A DNA stretch of 37,945 bases. It comes from Acidobacteriota bacterium. GTDB lineage: Bacteria; Acidobacteriota; Terriglobia; Terriglobales; Acidobacteriaceae. Each line of letters opens with the position of its first letter. The stretch's first letter is position 1. The stretch lies in contig JAKAQS010000008.1 in assembly GCA_021819585.1 (NCBI GenBank), forward strand, positions 1 to 37,945, in the 5' to 3' direction. Below, piece after piece: positions 18,501-28,070 of this stretch. The notes under the pieces are model-generated. The model did no database searches and was not told where the DNA came from. It saw only the letters and a program-made list of their open reading frames with translations. Both the position numbers and the translations under genes were made by a program.

Positions 18501-19715
18501 ATGTTCATTGATGAGGCAAGAATCCGGGTGAAGGCCGGCGCCGGCGGGGATGGCTGCATGGCCTTTCGCCGGGAGAAGTTTGTTCCCCGCGGCGGTCCTT
18601 CCGGGGGTGACGGCGGTCATGGCGGCGACATCCTCATGCGCTCCTCGCTCACCCACAACACGCTGATCCACTTCCGCTTCAACCCGGAGTGGAAGTCCGG
18701 CCGCGGAGGCCACGGTCTGGGCTCCAACATGAGCGGTCACGCCGGAGAGCACACCGTGCTCAACGTACCGGTGGGAACCCTGCTCTACGACGAAGCGACC
18801 GGCGAACTGGTGCATGACTTCATTCGCCCGGATGAAGAGATCGTGATCGCACGTGGGGGCCGCGGAGGGCGCGGCAATCAGCACTTCGCCACCCCAACCC
18901 ATCAGGCGCCCAGGGAGCACGAACTGGGCCGCCCCGGCGAAGAGCGCCACTATCGCCTGGAGCTGCGTCTGCTGGCCGACGTGGGCCTGGTCGGTTATCC
19001 CAACGTCGGCAAATCGACGCTGATCAGCCGCATCTCCGCGGCCCGGCCCAAGATCGCCAACTACGCCTTCACTACGCTGGAACCCAATCTTGGGGTGGTT
19101 CAGATCGGCGAAGCCCCCTATGAGCGATCCTTCACCGTTGCGGATATGCCCGGACTGATCGAAGGAGCTCACCTCGGCTCCGGGCTGGGCGTCCGATTCC
19201 TGCGGCACATCGAGCGGACCAGCGTCCTCGCCCATCTGATCGACGTGTCCGATGCCGGCGAGCTCCCGGCTGCGCAGGAGATCGCCGAGAGCCAGCCCGG
19301 CGAGCCATCCCCAGTCACAGAGGACTCCCTCACCCGCGCCGCCAGCCTCTCAGGATCTTCCCGCCCGGACCCCGTGGAAGACTACAACGTCATCACCGCT
19401 GAACTGAGGTCCTTTGACTCGGCGCTGGCAGCCAAATCCACGCTGCTGGTGGCCACCAAAGTCGACGCCGCCAACCCCGAAAAGCTCAGGCGGCTCACCG
19501 CCTTTGCTCGGCGCAAAAAGTTGCCGCTGTTCAAAATCTCAGCCGTCACCGGTGAAGGCATTGAAGAGCTGAAGTACGCCTTGGCAGAGGCCGTCAAAGC
19601 CCACCGCGGCAGCGGCCCGCTGGACCTCCCCTCCGAACCGGCCATCTTCAAGCCCAGCCGGCGCAAGCCCAACTACCCACCCCCGCCTCCCTCCGCCAAG
19701 ACTCGCGCTCGATAG
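18501..19715 (+). CDS. obgE: GTPase Obg/CgtA
   Basis: '[41 protein letters not shown]', '[18 protein letters not shown]', '[17 protein letters not shown]'. Confidence 0.96.
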   Translation: MFIDEARIRVKAGAGGDGCMAFRREKFVPRGGPSGGDGGHGGDILMRSSLTHNTLIHFRFNPEWKSGRGGHGLGSNMSGHAGEHTVLNVPVGTLLYDEATGELVHDFIRPDEEIVIARGGRGGRGNQHFATPTHQAPREHELGRPGEERHYRLELRLLADVGLVGYPNVGKSTLISRISAARPKIANYAFTTLEPNLGVVQIGEAPYERSFTVADMPGLIEGAHLGSGLGVRFLRHIERTSVLAHLIDVSDAGELPAAQEIAESQPGEPSPVTEDSLTRAASLSGSSRPDPVEDYNVITAELRSFDSALAAKSTLLVATKVDAANPEKLRRLTAFARRKKLPLFKISAVTGEGIEELKYALAEAVKAHRGSGPLDLPSEPAIFKPSRRKPNYPPPPPSAKTRAR

Positions 19716-19767
19716 CGCAACTTCGAAGGTGGATGGATGCGCAGCAAACCACGCAACGGCAGACCAA

Positions 19768-19788
19768 CGGCGGCAAGACGCCGCTTTT
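19768..19788 (+). terminator. Putative rho-independent terminator of obg
   Basis: CGGCG-GCAAGA-CGCCG followed by CTTTTAA. Confidence 0.45.
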
Positions 19789-19894
19789 AATGCATCGGAT
19801 GAAACACGTCCAGAATCACCACGCACGCGATCCCGAAGAGGATCAACAACAGCGGCCACCAACGGTCCAACCACGATTCCTTGGGTGAGCTCAT
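19787..19894 (-). CDS. Small single-TM membrane protein (35 aa), uncharacterised
   Basis: 'MSSPKESWLDRWWPLLLILFGIACVVILDVFHPMH'; GGAAGG upstream of ATG; the longer ORF to 20062 looks non-coding upstream. Confidence 0.5.
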   Translation of the reverse strand: MSSPKESWLDRWWPLLLILFGIACVVILDVFHPMH

Positions 19895-20013
19895 CCAGAC
19901 ACCATCCTTCCCTATGCTGTGACATTCTACCCGATTGGAGGCGGCGGCGGAGACCGGCTGCCGCCGCTGTGCTCCCTGTCCGGCTTCGGCTTTAGCCCCG
20001 GCCAAGCAGACGT

Positions 20014-20964
20014 TCAGGCCAGCGCCCCGGCGAACTCTTGTGGCCTGGGATAGCGTTCGCACCCAGCCAGCAGCGCTTCAATCTCTTCCACCGAGTGAAT
20101 GCCGCCACGGGCGCCGCTGGCCATGCAGTTCATCGCGGCAGCGGCACAGGCGAACGCCAACTGCCGGTCCAGTTCCCACCCCTGTGCCTGACCATAAAGA
20201 AATCCGGCATGAAAGATATCCCCCGCGCCGGTGGTATCCACCACCGGCACGCGGAAGGCGGGGCTGAAGGAAAAACGGAGCCCATCCCAAGCCACCACTC
20301 CATCCGGGCCCAGCGTCGCCGCCGTCAGCTTGCACCCATAGCGCGAGTGGATCTTGCGCAAGGCTCGCAGCAGATCGCTCTCCTGCATCAGGCGGCAGGG
20401 GAGATCCCGGCTCACAATGAGGTAATCCACCTGCTCGATCAGCCCATCCACTCCGGCATAGACCTCATCCAGATCCGCGGTCACCGGAAGGCCGGCCTCG
20501 CGGGCCCATCTTGCGGCCAGCGTCGCCGCCGCGGTTTCGAAGCCGTCCACGTGCAGAGCCCGGGCCCGCACAATCCACTCCCGTTCCAGATCCTGGGGCT
20601 GTAACGCCACTTGATCATCGCGGCGACAAAGCACGGTCCGCTCCCCGGATCCATCGACCAGAATCAGCGATCGTGGGCTGGCCGCGTTGGGCGCCGTCAC
20701 CAGCCGCGTCTCCACTCCGGCCTGAGCGAAGGCGCGGGCGTGCAACCGCGCCGCATCATCGTCACCCAGCTTGCCCACATAACGGGTGCTCATGCCCCAA
20801 CTCTGGCAGGCCACCACCGCTGTGGCGACCTGCCCGCCGGGCATCACGGTCTCTTGCCGGTACTCCATCTTCGACCCACGCGGGGGAAGGTGCGGCAGAG
20901 GGATTAATGTGTCCGTGGCATTGAGTCCCACTCCAACCAGATCTACTACGGGCGTCGATGACAT
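20014..20964 (-). CDS. PfkB family carbohydrate kinase
   Basis: 'PGGQVATAVVACQSWGMSTRYVGKLGDDDAARLH', 'VVDTTGAGDIFHAGFLYG'. Confidence 0.92.
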   Translation of the reverse strand: MSSTPVVDLVGVGLNATDTLIPLPHLPPRGSKMEYRQETVMPGGQVATAVVACQSWGMSTRYVGKLGDDDAARLHARAFAQAGVETRLVTAPNAASPRSLILVDGSGERTVLCRRDDQVALQPQDLEREWIVRARALHVDGFETAAATLAARWAREAGLPVTADLDEVYAGVDGLIEQVDYLIVSRDLPCRLMQESDLLRALRKIHSRYGCKLTAATLGPDGVVAWDGLRFSFSPAFRVPVVDTTGAGDIFHAGFLYGQAQGWELDRQLAFACAAAAMNCMASGARGGIHSVEEIEALLAGCERYPRPQEFAGALA

Positions 20965-21061
20965 TGCCTGATTCTAATCCGCTCCCATGTGCATTGACGG
21001 TGCATCGACGCCCGCGGCCTCCCCAAACAGCCCGGAAAGGAATTCAGGTTGGCTGACGGCC

Positions 21062-23254
21062 TCACTTCGTCCCGAGTTCCTTGTCTACCTCGACCAGCGT
21101 CGAATAGAACGTCGCTCCCCTGCCCAGGTCGGTAAGCCGCTCACTGGTGAGCGCATTGCCGTTCTGTCCGTCCACGCTCAGCTTCTGCCAGTCCATGCGC
21201 GAGGCCACCACCCCCGCGGGAACGGTAAATCCCACGCTCACGGTGAGGGTAAGCTGGCCACGGCGATTCCACACTCGCACGCGATCGCCAGAGACGATGC
21301 CGCGCTCGGAGGCGTCGATCGGGTGCATCTCCAGCACGCCCGCCATCGAGCGCTCCATCTGCCGGTGCCCGGGCAAGTTGGCAAAGGTGGAGTTCATATA
21401 GTGATCCGCCTTGCGAGCCAAAAACTCCAGAGGGAATCTTCCTCCACCCTCCGCCCCATGGCGTGACTCGACGGGCGGGACCCACTCTGGAACAGGGGTG
21501 AGTTCGGCACGGCCTCCAGGCGTGGCGAACCACTCCCGGGTGCTGAAGGGCAGCGTCTCTCCGTGGAGATCTTTGGGCAGCGAGAGCGCCACGTGCCCCT
21601 CGTTCTCCAGCCGCCTCCGGGTGATGCCTTCGAGGTAGGGGTGTCCGCTGCCAAGAGCCTGGTCGATCAACTGGTCCTCGTCATCGGCAAACGCCGGCTC
21701 GGCAGGGAACATCCGCTTGCCCAGTTCGCCGAACAACCAGACGTTCGAGCGTGCTTCCCCTCGGGGTGCGATGGCCGGCTGCGAGATCTGCGCAAACAGG
21801 TGCCCGTAAGCCCCCATCAGCTCCTTGCTCTCCAAAAAGGTCGTCGCCGGCAGCACCAGGTCGGCATAGTCCGTGGTGTCGGTGAAGAACTGTTCATGCA
21901 CCACGGTGAACAGGTCCGGACGGCGAAGACCGCGCAGCACGCGTCCGGAGTCCGGCGCGACGGCGGCCGGATTGCTGTTGTAGACAAACAGCGCCTTGAC
22001 GGGCGGCCCGGTTGGCGCGGAGCGTTCGCTCGCCGCGCCGCCCTCGCTACCGAGCTCGGTCAGCGCCAGCCCCAGCGCGGACATGTTCACGGTGCGCGCC
22101 GTCCGTCCGAGCGGGCCGGCCTGCATCAGCTCGGGCATTTGCAAGCGCTGCGAATCAAACGGGAACGCGCCGCTGACGGAGAGCAACAGGCCGCCTCCGC
22201 GCTGCTTCCAGCTTCCGGTGATCAGCGGCAGCATGGACACCGCGCGTACCGCCGTTCCGCCGTTCTGGCTGCGCTGCACACCGTAGTTGAGCCGGATCGC
22301 AGCCGGTCCGCCCCGTCCCTGCCCCGCCGCGCCATAGGCGCGCGCCAGGCGCTCAATGGATTCGGCTGGAATGCCCGTGACCGCCGAAGCCTGCTGCGGC
22401 GCGTGCTCGGCGCGCAGCGCATGGGCGCGCAGTTGATCGGCTCCGTTGGTACACTCGCGAAGATACTCGGCATCTTCATAGCCGTCGCGAAACAGAACAT
22501 GCATCAGGGATAAGGCGAGCAGCCCGTCGGTTCCCGGATGAATCGCCAGATGCTCGTCGGCCAGGGCGGCGGTGCGCGTGCTGTACGGGTCGATGACCAC
22601 CAGCCTGGCGCCGCCGCGCCGCGCCTGCTCCATGAAGGGCCAGAGGTGAATGTTGTTGCCATGCACATTCCCTCCCCACACCAGGATGAGGCCCGCATGC
22701 GCAAAGTCCTGGGGCGGCGTTCCCAGCCGGACTCCATAGACCTGCTTCAGGGCTTCGCCGCCGGCCGAGGAGCAGATGGTGCGGTCCAGTTGCGAGGCTC
22801 CCAGGCGGTGGAAGAATCTGCGGTCCATGGACCCATAGCCCAATTGGCCGATCGTGCCCGCATAGCTGTACGGCAGGATGCTCTCCGGTCCGAACTGATC
22901 GGCAATCTGCTGCAACCGCCGCGCGATCTCCTCCAGGGCCTCCTCCCAGCCAATGCGTTCAAAGATCCGGGCGGGATCCGTGGCGGCGGGTAGAGGGCCT
23001 TTGGCTACTCCCTTGCGGCGGCGCATGGGGTAGAGCAGGCGGTCTGGGGCATACACGCGATCCAGGTAACGCGCCACCTTGCCGCACAGAAATCCTCGCG
23101 TCACCGGATGCGCCGGATCTCCCTGCAACTTGACGGCGCGCCCGGTGAGCGTATCCACGGTCACCAGCACGCCACACGAGTCCGGGCAATCATGCGTACA
23201 CACAGCGTGTACCGTCTTGCCGCCAGTCCGGATCGCAGTGCTGACAGACGCCAT
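21062..23254 (-). CDS. Molybdopterin-dependent oxidoreductase (BisC/FdhF-like, COG0243 type)
   Basis: N-terminal 'CTHDCPDSCGVLVTVD...GFLCGK' FeS motif; 'ICSSAGGEALKQVYG'; 'LVVIDPYSTRTAALADEHLAIHPGTDGLLALSL'; C-terminal molydopterin-binding domain. Confidence 0.9.
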   Translation of the reverse strand: MASVSTAIRTGGKTVHAVCTHDCPDSCGVLVTVDTLTGRAVKLQGDPAHPVTRGFLCGKVARYLDRVYAPDRLLYPMRRRKGVAKGPLPAATDPARIFERIGWEEALEEIARRLQQIADQFGPESILPYSYAGTIGQLGYGSMDRRFFHRLGASQLDRTICSSAGGEALKQVYGVRLGTPPQDFAHAGLILVWGGNVHGNNIHLWPFMEQARRGGARLVVIDPYSTRTAALADEHLAIHPGTDGLLALSLMHVLFRDGYEDAEYLRECTNGADQLRAHALRAEHAPQQASAVTGIPAESIERLARAYGAAGQGRGGPAAIRLNYGVQRSQNGGTAVRAVSMLPLITGSWKQRGGGLLLSVSGAFPFDSQRLQMPELMQAGPLGRTARTVNMSALGLALTELGSEGGAASERSAPTGPPVKALFVYNSNPAAVAPDSGRVLRGLRRPDLFTVVHEQFFTDTTDYADLVLPATTFLESKELMGAYGHLFAQISQPAIAPRGEARSNVWLFGELGKRMFPAEPAFADDEDQLIDQALGSGHPYLEGITRRRLENEGHVALSLPKDLHGETLPFSTREWFATPGGRAELTPVPEWVPPVESRHGAEGGGRFPLEFLARKADHYMNSTFANLPGHRQMERSMAGVLEMHPIDASERGIVSGDRVRVWNRRGQLTLTVSVGFTVPAGVVASRMDWQKLSVDGQNGNALTSERLTDLGRGATFYSTLVEVDKELGTK

Positions 23255-23476
23255 TCTCTCCCCGATCGAAATGCCTCTCTGGCCGTTGCGGGCGCAGCCG
23301 CGGACGGCTGAACTCTTGCCGGATCAGAACCCCTCCGCGCTGCGGCCATCCCAGCAAGGCTGCTCCCGGTGATAGGGTAAGAGCAGCGTGCCGCGCGCCG
23401 GAAGATTGGTTCTCCGGACCGCGTACTGGAACACCCATTTCCTGCACGGCATTCTCTTCAGTCTACGCTCTGCCCT

Positions 23477-24316
23477 ATGCATGCTGACACTCTGCTCGAA
23501 GCCCATGATCTGGTGAAGGACTTCGGCGCGGCGAGCGTGATTCGAGGCGTCTCGCTCCGGATACTACGCGGCGAGACACTGGGCCTGGTCGGGGAATCCG
23601 GCTCCGGCAAGAGCACGCTGGCTCGCCTGTTGCTACGCCTGCTTGAACCAACCAGCGGCCGCATTCTGTTCCACGCAAGGGACCAGGAGGCTGCCGGCTC
23701 TCTGCCCGATGCCGTTGCGGGTCATGCCGGGAAGGTCTACAGTTTGTTGGACTTGAATACGCGGCAGATGCGCCGTCTTCGCCGGCGGCTCTGCATGGTC
23801 TTCCAGGACCCCTTTGCCGCGCTCAATCCGCGCATGACCATCCGCCAGATCCTGGCTGAACCCTTCCTGATCCATCACGAGCAGCCTCCTGCCGGCCTCT
23901 CGGCGCGGCTTCACGAGCTGCTCGTCGAGGTCGGGCTGGAGCCGGATGCGCTGGGCCGCTTCCCTCATGAGTTCTCCGGCGGCCAGCGGCAGAGGATCAA
24001 CATCGCCCGCGCTATCGCCCTGCGCCCGGAACTCCTGGTTCTGGACGAGCCGGTGAGCGCCCTGGATGTATCCGTAGGAGCCCAGGTGATCAATCTGCTG
24101 CGCGACCTGCAGCAGCGCTACGGTCTTACCTATCTGTTCATCTCCCACTCCATGCCGCTGGTGCGCTACCTCAGCCACCGCATCGCCGTGATGCAGGGAG
24201 GATGCATCGTGGAGTCCGGCGCCTGGGATGAGGTGTGTCACGCTCCGCGCGAAGCGTACACCCAGCGGCTACTGGCCGCCACTCCGGAGATCCCCGCCCT
24301 GGAGCGGCTGAGCTGA
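23477..24316 (+). CDS. ABC transporter ATP-binding protein, OppF/DppF family
   Basis: '[28 protein letters not shown]', '[21 protein letters not shown]', '[39 protein letters not shown]'. Confidence 0.9.
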   Translation: MHADTLLEAHDLVKDFGAASVIRGVSLRILRGETLGLVGESGSGKSTLARLLLRLLEPTSGRILFHARDQEAAGSLPDAVAGHAGKVYSLLDLNTRQMRRLRRRLCMVFQDPFAALNPRMTIRQILAEPFLIHHEQPPAGLSARLHELLVEVGLEPDALGRFPHEFSGGQRQRINIARAIALRPELLVLDEPVSALDVSVGAQVINLLRDLQQRYGLTYLFISHSMPLVRYLSHRIAVMQGGCIVESGAWDEVCHAPREAYTQRLLAATPEIPALERLS

Positions 24317-24736
24317 GGCGCCCTGCCGGAGCGCCTCCACGTCGGCCACGTTGCGCAGGTAATCCCAGGAGTAGATTCCCGACTCATGCCCGTCGTTCCA
24401 CTTGAACTTCAGAGCGTAGTTGCCCACCGGTGAAACCTCCAAAGGACGTACCGGATCCTGATAGATGGGCAGGAGCGCCGCCTTGGCCCGGGTCTGCCCG
24501 GGCGCCAGACCCATCTTCTCTCGCTCCTCCGTGCAGGTGGCGCAGGGACAGGCGGAGCGCAACCAGGCAAAACTCCAGGAGCTGCTGTGGCCATCCTTCC
24601 AATGAATCACCATCCCGGCGCCGCCGCTCTTGTCCACCTTTACCCGGACCGGCTCAATGGCCTCTCCGGTCAGCTTCGGAGACTCCTGGGCTGCGCCGGC
24701 CTCGGGCTGCATCATTCGAATTCCTTCGTGGCTCAT
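24269..24736 (-). CDS. DUF971 domain-containing protein (gamma-butyrobetaine hydroxylase-like N-terminal fold)
   Basis: 'VIHWKDGHSSSWSFAWLRSACPCATCTEER' and 'GNYALKFKWNDGHESGIYSWDYLRNV'; start chosen at MSHEGIRM (approximate). Confidence 0.88.
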   Translation of the reverse strand: MSHEGIRMMQPEAGAAQESPKLTGEAIEPVRVKVDKSGGAGMVIHWKDGHSSSWSFAWLRSACPCATCTEEREKMGLAPGQTRAKAALLPIYQDPVRPLEVSPVGNYALKFKWNDGHESGIYSWDYLRNVADVEALRQGASAQPLQGGDLRSGGQ

Positions 24737-24839
24737 CTTGTCTCCATCTCCAAACTCTCGTGTTTCCATTCTCTCGCGTAGGGCTCCGCGTTGTAGCCGC
24801 GCAGCGGACTGCTTGGCTTCCCGTCTTGCGCAAGCCCAG

Positions 24840-25124
24840 CTATTTTGACCGCTCCTGCCGGTCAAAACGCAGCTTGAGCACCAGGATCGCAAGGGAGAAC
24901 GCAAGGGTCACCGTGTTGGCCAGCATCACCGGCGCGGAGCGCGCCAGAACCCCATAGATCAACCAGAAAAGCGTTCCCGCCGAAAAGATGAGGAACATCC
25001 CCAGGGAGATATCCCGCGCTGACCGCAGACGGATCACTCGCAGCATCTGCGGCAAAAAGGAGATGGTGGTCATCGTTGCAGCCGCATAACCGATCGCATT
25101 TACCTCGGGGCTTGGTACACTCAT
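24840..25124 (-). CDS. SemiSWEET-type sugar transporter (PQ-loop, three TM)
   Basis: 94 aa; 'GYAAATMTTISFLPQMLRVIRLRSARDISLGMFLIFSAGTLFWLIYGV'. Confidence 0.88.
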   Translation of the reverse strand: MSVPSPEVNAIGYAAATMTTISFLPQMLRVIRLRSARDISLGMFLIFSAGTLFWLIYGVLARSAPVMLANTVTLAFSLAILVLKLRFDRQERSK

Positions 25125-25235
25125 CCCTGCGCTTGCCTCCAGGAGAATTATGCGGCAGGAACAGTTCCGCTGACCACCCTACAAGTTGCCTAACCGGCTG
25201 CGAAGATCGGAGCAGGGGCAAAAGGTCTCCTGGTT

Positions 25236-25820
25236 TCAGTTGCTTGTGCTTGCGACCGGCTCTCCCTGCCGCACTCCTGCCAGACGCAGCGCCTCCTCGG
25301 CGCTGTCAGCGACCAGGAGAATTCCTCGGTTGCCACGCAGCATTCCTTCGCAGTCGCAGACGTCCAGGAACTGGAGCAGGGTGTCATAGAAGCCGGCGAC
25401 ATTGAGAAGGACCACCGGCTTGGAGTGCAGATGCAGCGTCTGCCAGGCCAGCGCCTCGAACATCTCCTCGAAGGTTCCAAACCCTCCCGGCAGGATAATA
25501 AAGGCATCCGCTCTCTCCGCCATCAGAGCCTTGCGGGTGTGCATGTTGCTGGTGACATGCAGCTCGCTGACGCCGTCGTGAGCCACCTCCAGATCCACCA
25601 GCACCTGGGGAATCACGCCCACAACGTGACCGCCGGCGGCCAGGGCGCCGGCGGCCAAGGCCCCCATCAGGCCCGTCTTTCCACCGCCATAGATCAGGCC
25701 CACACCGCGCTCGGCCAAAGTCCTCCCCAGCGCCTCAGCCGCGGCGGCGTACTCCCGCCGCGAGCCCTGCGCCGAGGCGCAGAACACCGCAACGCTCTTC
25801 TCCGGGTTCCTGGCTGTCAT
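25236..25820 (-). CDS. LOG family protein (TIGR00730-type nucleotide phosphoribohydrolase)
   Basis: 'VAVFCASAQGS', 'GLIYGGGKTGLMGALA', 'MHTRKALMAERADAFIILPGGFGTFEEMFEALAWQ' (PGGxGTxxE). Confidence 0.94.
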   Translation of the reverse strand: MTARNPEKSVAVFCASAQGSRREYAAAAEALGRTLAERGVGLIYGGGKTGLMGALAAGALAAGGHVVGVIPQVLVDLEVAHDGVSELHVTSNMHTRKALMAERADAFIILPGGFGTFEEMFEALAWQTLHLHSKPVVLLNVAGFYDTLLQFLDVCDCEGMLRGNRGILLVADSAEEALRLAGVRQGEPVASTSN

Positions 25821-25912
25821 GCTCCCAGCATACAACCGGGTATGGAGGACGCCGGCCGAGCAGACGAGCGCCGGTGGCGCCCAGAGGCGCCGCGCTCCAC
25901 TGCTTGCGGAAG

Positions 25913-26554
25913 CTAAACGCGGCCGGCACGCTTCTGCGCGATCACCAGACCGCGCGGCGTGGGCAGCAAAACCACCGAGATCAATCCTTCCGCCTCCATC
26001 CGCAGCGCCGCCTCGCGGACGACCTTCAGGTGAGAGCTGGCGTCGTGCATCAGGATGATCCCGTGCGGCTTGATCTGGGGCAGAAATCGCTTGATCTCCT
26101 GCTCGCGGATCGGCATGTCGCTATCGCTGAAGAAGATGTCGATCATTCCGTCGACTTGCATCTCCAGACTGGATTCATTGCGCAGATCAATCCACTCCTC
26201 AAGGCCGGAAGCGGCAATCCTCTCCTTCGCCTTGCGAAACACGACCGGATCGTACTCGCAGCTCACGATCTTGCCGAGACCGTTCTGCTTCAACCCTTCG
26301 GCGAGCCATAGCGTACTGACGCCAAGGAAGGATCCTGTCTCGACCACTCGATCCGGCTTAACCGTGGTCACCAGCGTGCGTAAAAACTGCAGCACTTCGG
26401 CTTCGGCGGTCATGGAGTCGTACATGCTCCATCGCTCCGGGTGCGGGCACTCAGGCGTCGCCCGATGATACTCGGTGAGTAGCGCTCCTCCGGCCTGCTC
26501 AGCCTGACGCATGACCTTGTGCTCTTGCTTCAGCTTTTTCCCAAACAGCGCCAT
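25913..26554 (-). CDS. Class I SAM-dependent O-methyltransferase
   Basis: 'DRVVETGSFLGVSTLWLAEGLKQNGLGKIVSCEYDPVVFRKAKERIAASGL', 'IDIFFSDSDMPIREQEI'. Confidence 0.85.
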   Translation of the reverse strand: MALFGKKLKQEHKVMRQAEQAGGALLTEYHRATPECPHPERWSMYDSMTAEAEVLQFLRTLVTTVKPDRVVETGSFLGVSTLWLAEGLKQNGLGKIVSCEYDPVVFRKAKERIAASGLEEWIDLRNESSLEMQVDGMIDIFFSDSDMPIREQEIKRFLPQIKPHGIILMHDASSHLKVVREAALRMEAEGLISVVLLPTPRGLVIAQKRAGRV

Positions 26555-26783
26555 GCGCTTGACGATTCTCCACGCGGTTTCACCATTTTAGCCGCAGGAA
26601 CCCGCAAATGTAAGCGTACCGCCGGACGCAGCCTGATGGCGGCATCGGCGAGGGTGAGTGGAGATACTGTGCGAGAGAGGGCGCAATTCGCGGCTATTGC
26701 TCTTTCGTGCCGTTGCAACCTGCACGGAAAAGGCTTCAGCGTTCGATCTGAGCAGGTGGCCGCAAGGGGTGGAATACGGGAAG

Positions 26784-26799
26784 GTCTCCTTATGGAGAC
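26784..26799 (-). terminator. Hairpin downstream of the cox operon
   Basis: GTCTCC-TTAT-GGAGAC perfect 6-bp arms; no strong U tract. Confidence 0.3.
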
Positions 26800-26888
26800 G
26801 CCCAGCGGACTTGTGTTGAACAGCTCTTCCGTCAAGAGAGATTGTCCGGCAAGGTTCCTGCATCACGAACCATGCGCAGGGCGCGGCT

Positions 26889-27224
26889 CTACCACATGCC
26901 CCAGGAACGGCTGATGTAGTCGCTCATGGTCATGGTAACCATCACCAGAAACATGAAGACCCCTGCGCCGATGGTCAGCTTGATGAGGCGTGACTGGAAG
27001 GCTGCGTGCATGAAGAACAGCGCTCCAATGGCCGCCTGGGTGCAAGCGATTCCTACGGCGATCACCGCATTGGCCCACTTGAGGTCGATGAAGGCCGCCG
27101 CGCAGGTCAGCGCCGTCAGGGCCAGCATGGCGATATAGACAAAGAAGTACTGGAGCGGAGTCACAATGCGATGCTCGGCGTGCTCCAGATCGTTGACGTG
27201 GGCGTGAGTGGCTTGATCAGTCAT
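26889..27224 (-). CDS. Cytochrome c oxidase subunit IV (caa3-type, CtaF/CoxD-like)
   Basis: 111 aa, three TM; 'FFVYIAMLALTALTCAAAFIDLKWANAVIAVGIACTQAAIGALFFMH'; position after subunit III. Confidence 0.85.
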   Translation of the reverse strand: MTDQATHAHVNDLEHAEHRIVTPLQYFFVYIAMLALTALTCAAAFIDLKWANAVIAVGIACTQAAIGALFFMHAAFQSRLIKLTIGAGVFMFLVMVTMTMSDYISRSWGMW

Positions 27225-27311
27225 CGTATTTCCTTGGAGTTCCTTCGCGCGTCAGGGTAGCAAGCCGAAGGGAAGAGACCGCGGCGTAAATCTGCCGCCG
27301 GGCCGGGCGTT

Positions 27312-28070
27312 TCAGTGCATGGGGTGACGGTTGATGAGATAGAGCAAAGGGTAAAGGAACAGCCACACGACATCGATGAAGTGCCAGTAGAGAGCGAAGT
27401 TTTCCACCGGCGCCACATAGCCTGAGCTGAAGTCGCCACGCCTGGCCCTGGGAATGAGCCAGCAAAGGATGCCGAGACCGATGATCATGTGCAGGGCGTG
27501 CATGCCCGTCATGGCAAAGTACAGGAAGAAGAAGACCTGCGTCTTTTGCGCCATATCCGGAGGCAGAGGAGCTTCCTTGATCCCGTACCCGGCGGGGTTG
27601 GTGAACATCGAGACATTGAAGTTGTTGCCGGGAATATGATGCAGCTCATACTTCTCGTGGTACTCGTCGTACTTCAGGCTCAGAAAGAGGACGCCCAGCA
27701 GAGTGGTCGTCACAAGCATGGCAGTCAGCAGTGAGCGTTTGCGCACCTCGGCGGCCCAAACGCCAATGGCCATGCAGAAGCCGGAGGTGATCAGCACCAT
27801 GGTGTTGAACGTGCCGATTCGCACGCTCAACTGGTTGGAGCCCACCACGAAGGCCGGGTAGTACCAGTTGCGATATAGCAGGTACGCCAGGAACATGCCG
27901 CCGAAGAACATGATCTCGGTCAGCAGAAACAGCCACATCCCGAAGCTGCCCGCCTCCCGCTGCTGCTCGACGGTCTCGAAGTGGTGGCGATGCTGAGGCA
28001 GAGAGACGTGGCCGTGCTCCTGCTCGGCATGGAGATCGGCTGGATCGGTTGTCGCCAGTGCGCTATCCAA
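27312..28070 (-). CDS. Cytochrome c oxidase subunit III
   Basis: '[24 protein letters not shown]', '[20 protein letters not shown]', '[18 protein letters not shown]'. Confidence 0.95.
   Translation of the reverse strand: MDSALATTDPADLHAEQEHGHVSLPQHRHHFETVEQQREAGSFGMWLFLLTEIMFFGGMFLAYLLYRNWYYPAFVVGSNQLSVRIGTFNTMVLITSGFCMAIGVWAAEVRKRSLLTAMLVTTTLLGVLFLSLKYDEYHEKYELHHIPGNNFNVSMFTNPAGYGIKEAPLPPDMAQKTQVFFFLYFAMTGMHALHMIIGLGILCWLIPRARRGDFSSGYVAPVENFALYWHFIDVVWLFLYPLLYLINRHPMH

Noticed and set aside
26555-26888. Gap between cox operon and methyltransferase considered for tRNA/ncRNA
   Set aside because: Only a small GTCTCC/GGAGAC hairpin found; no cloverleaf or recognised RNA motif.
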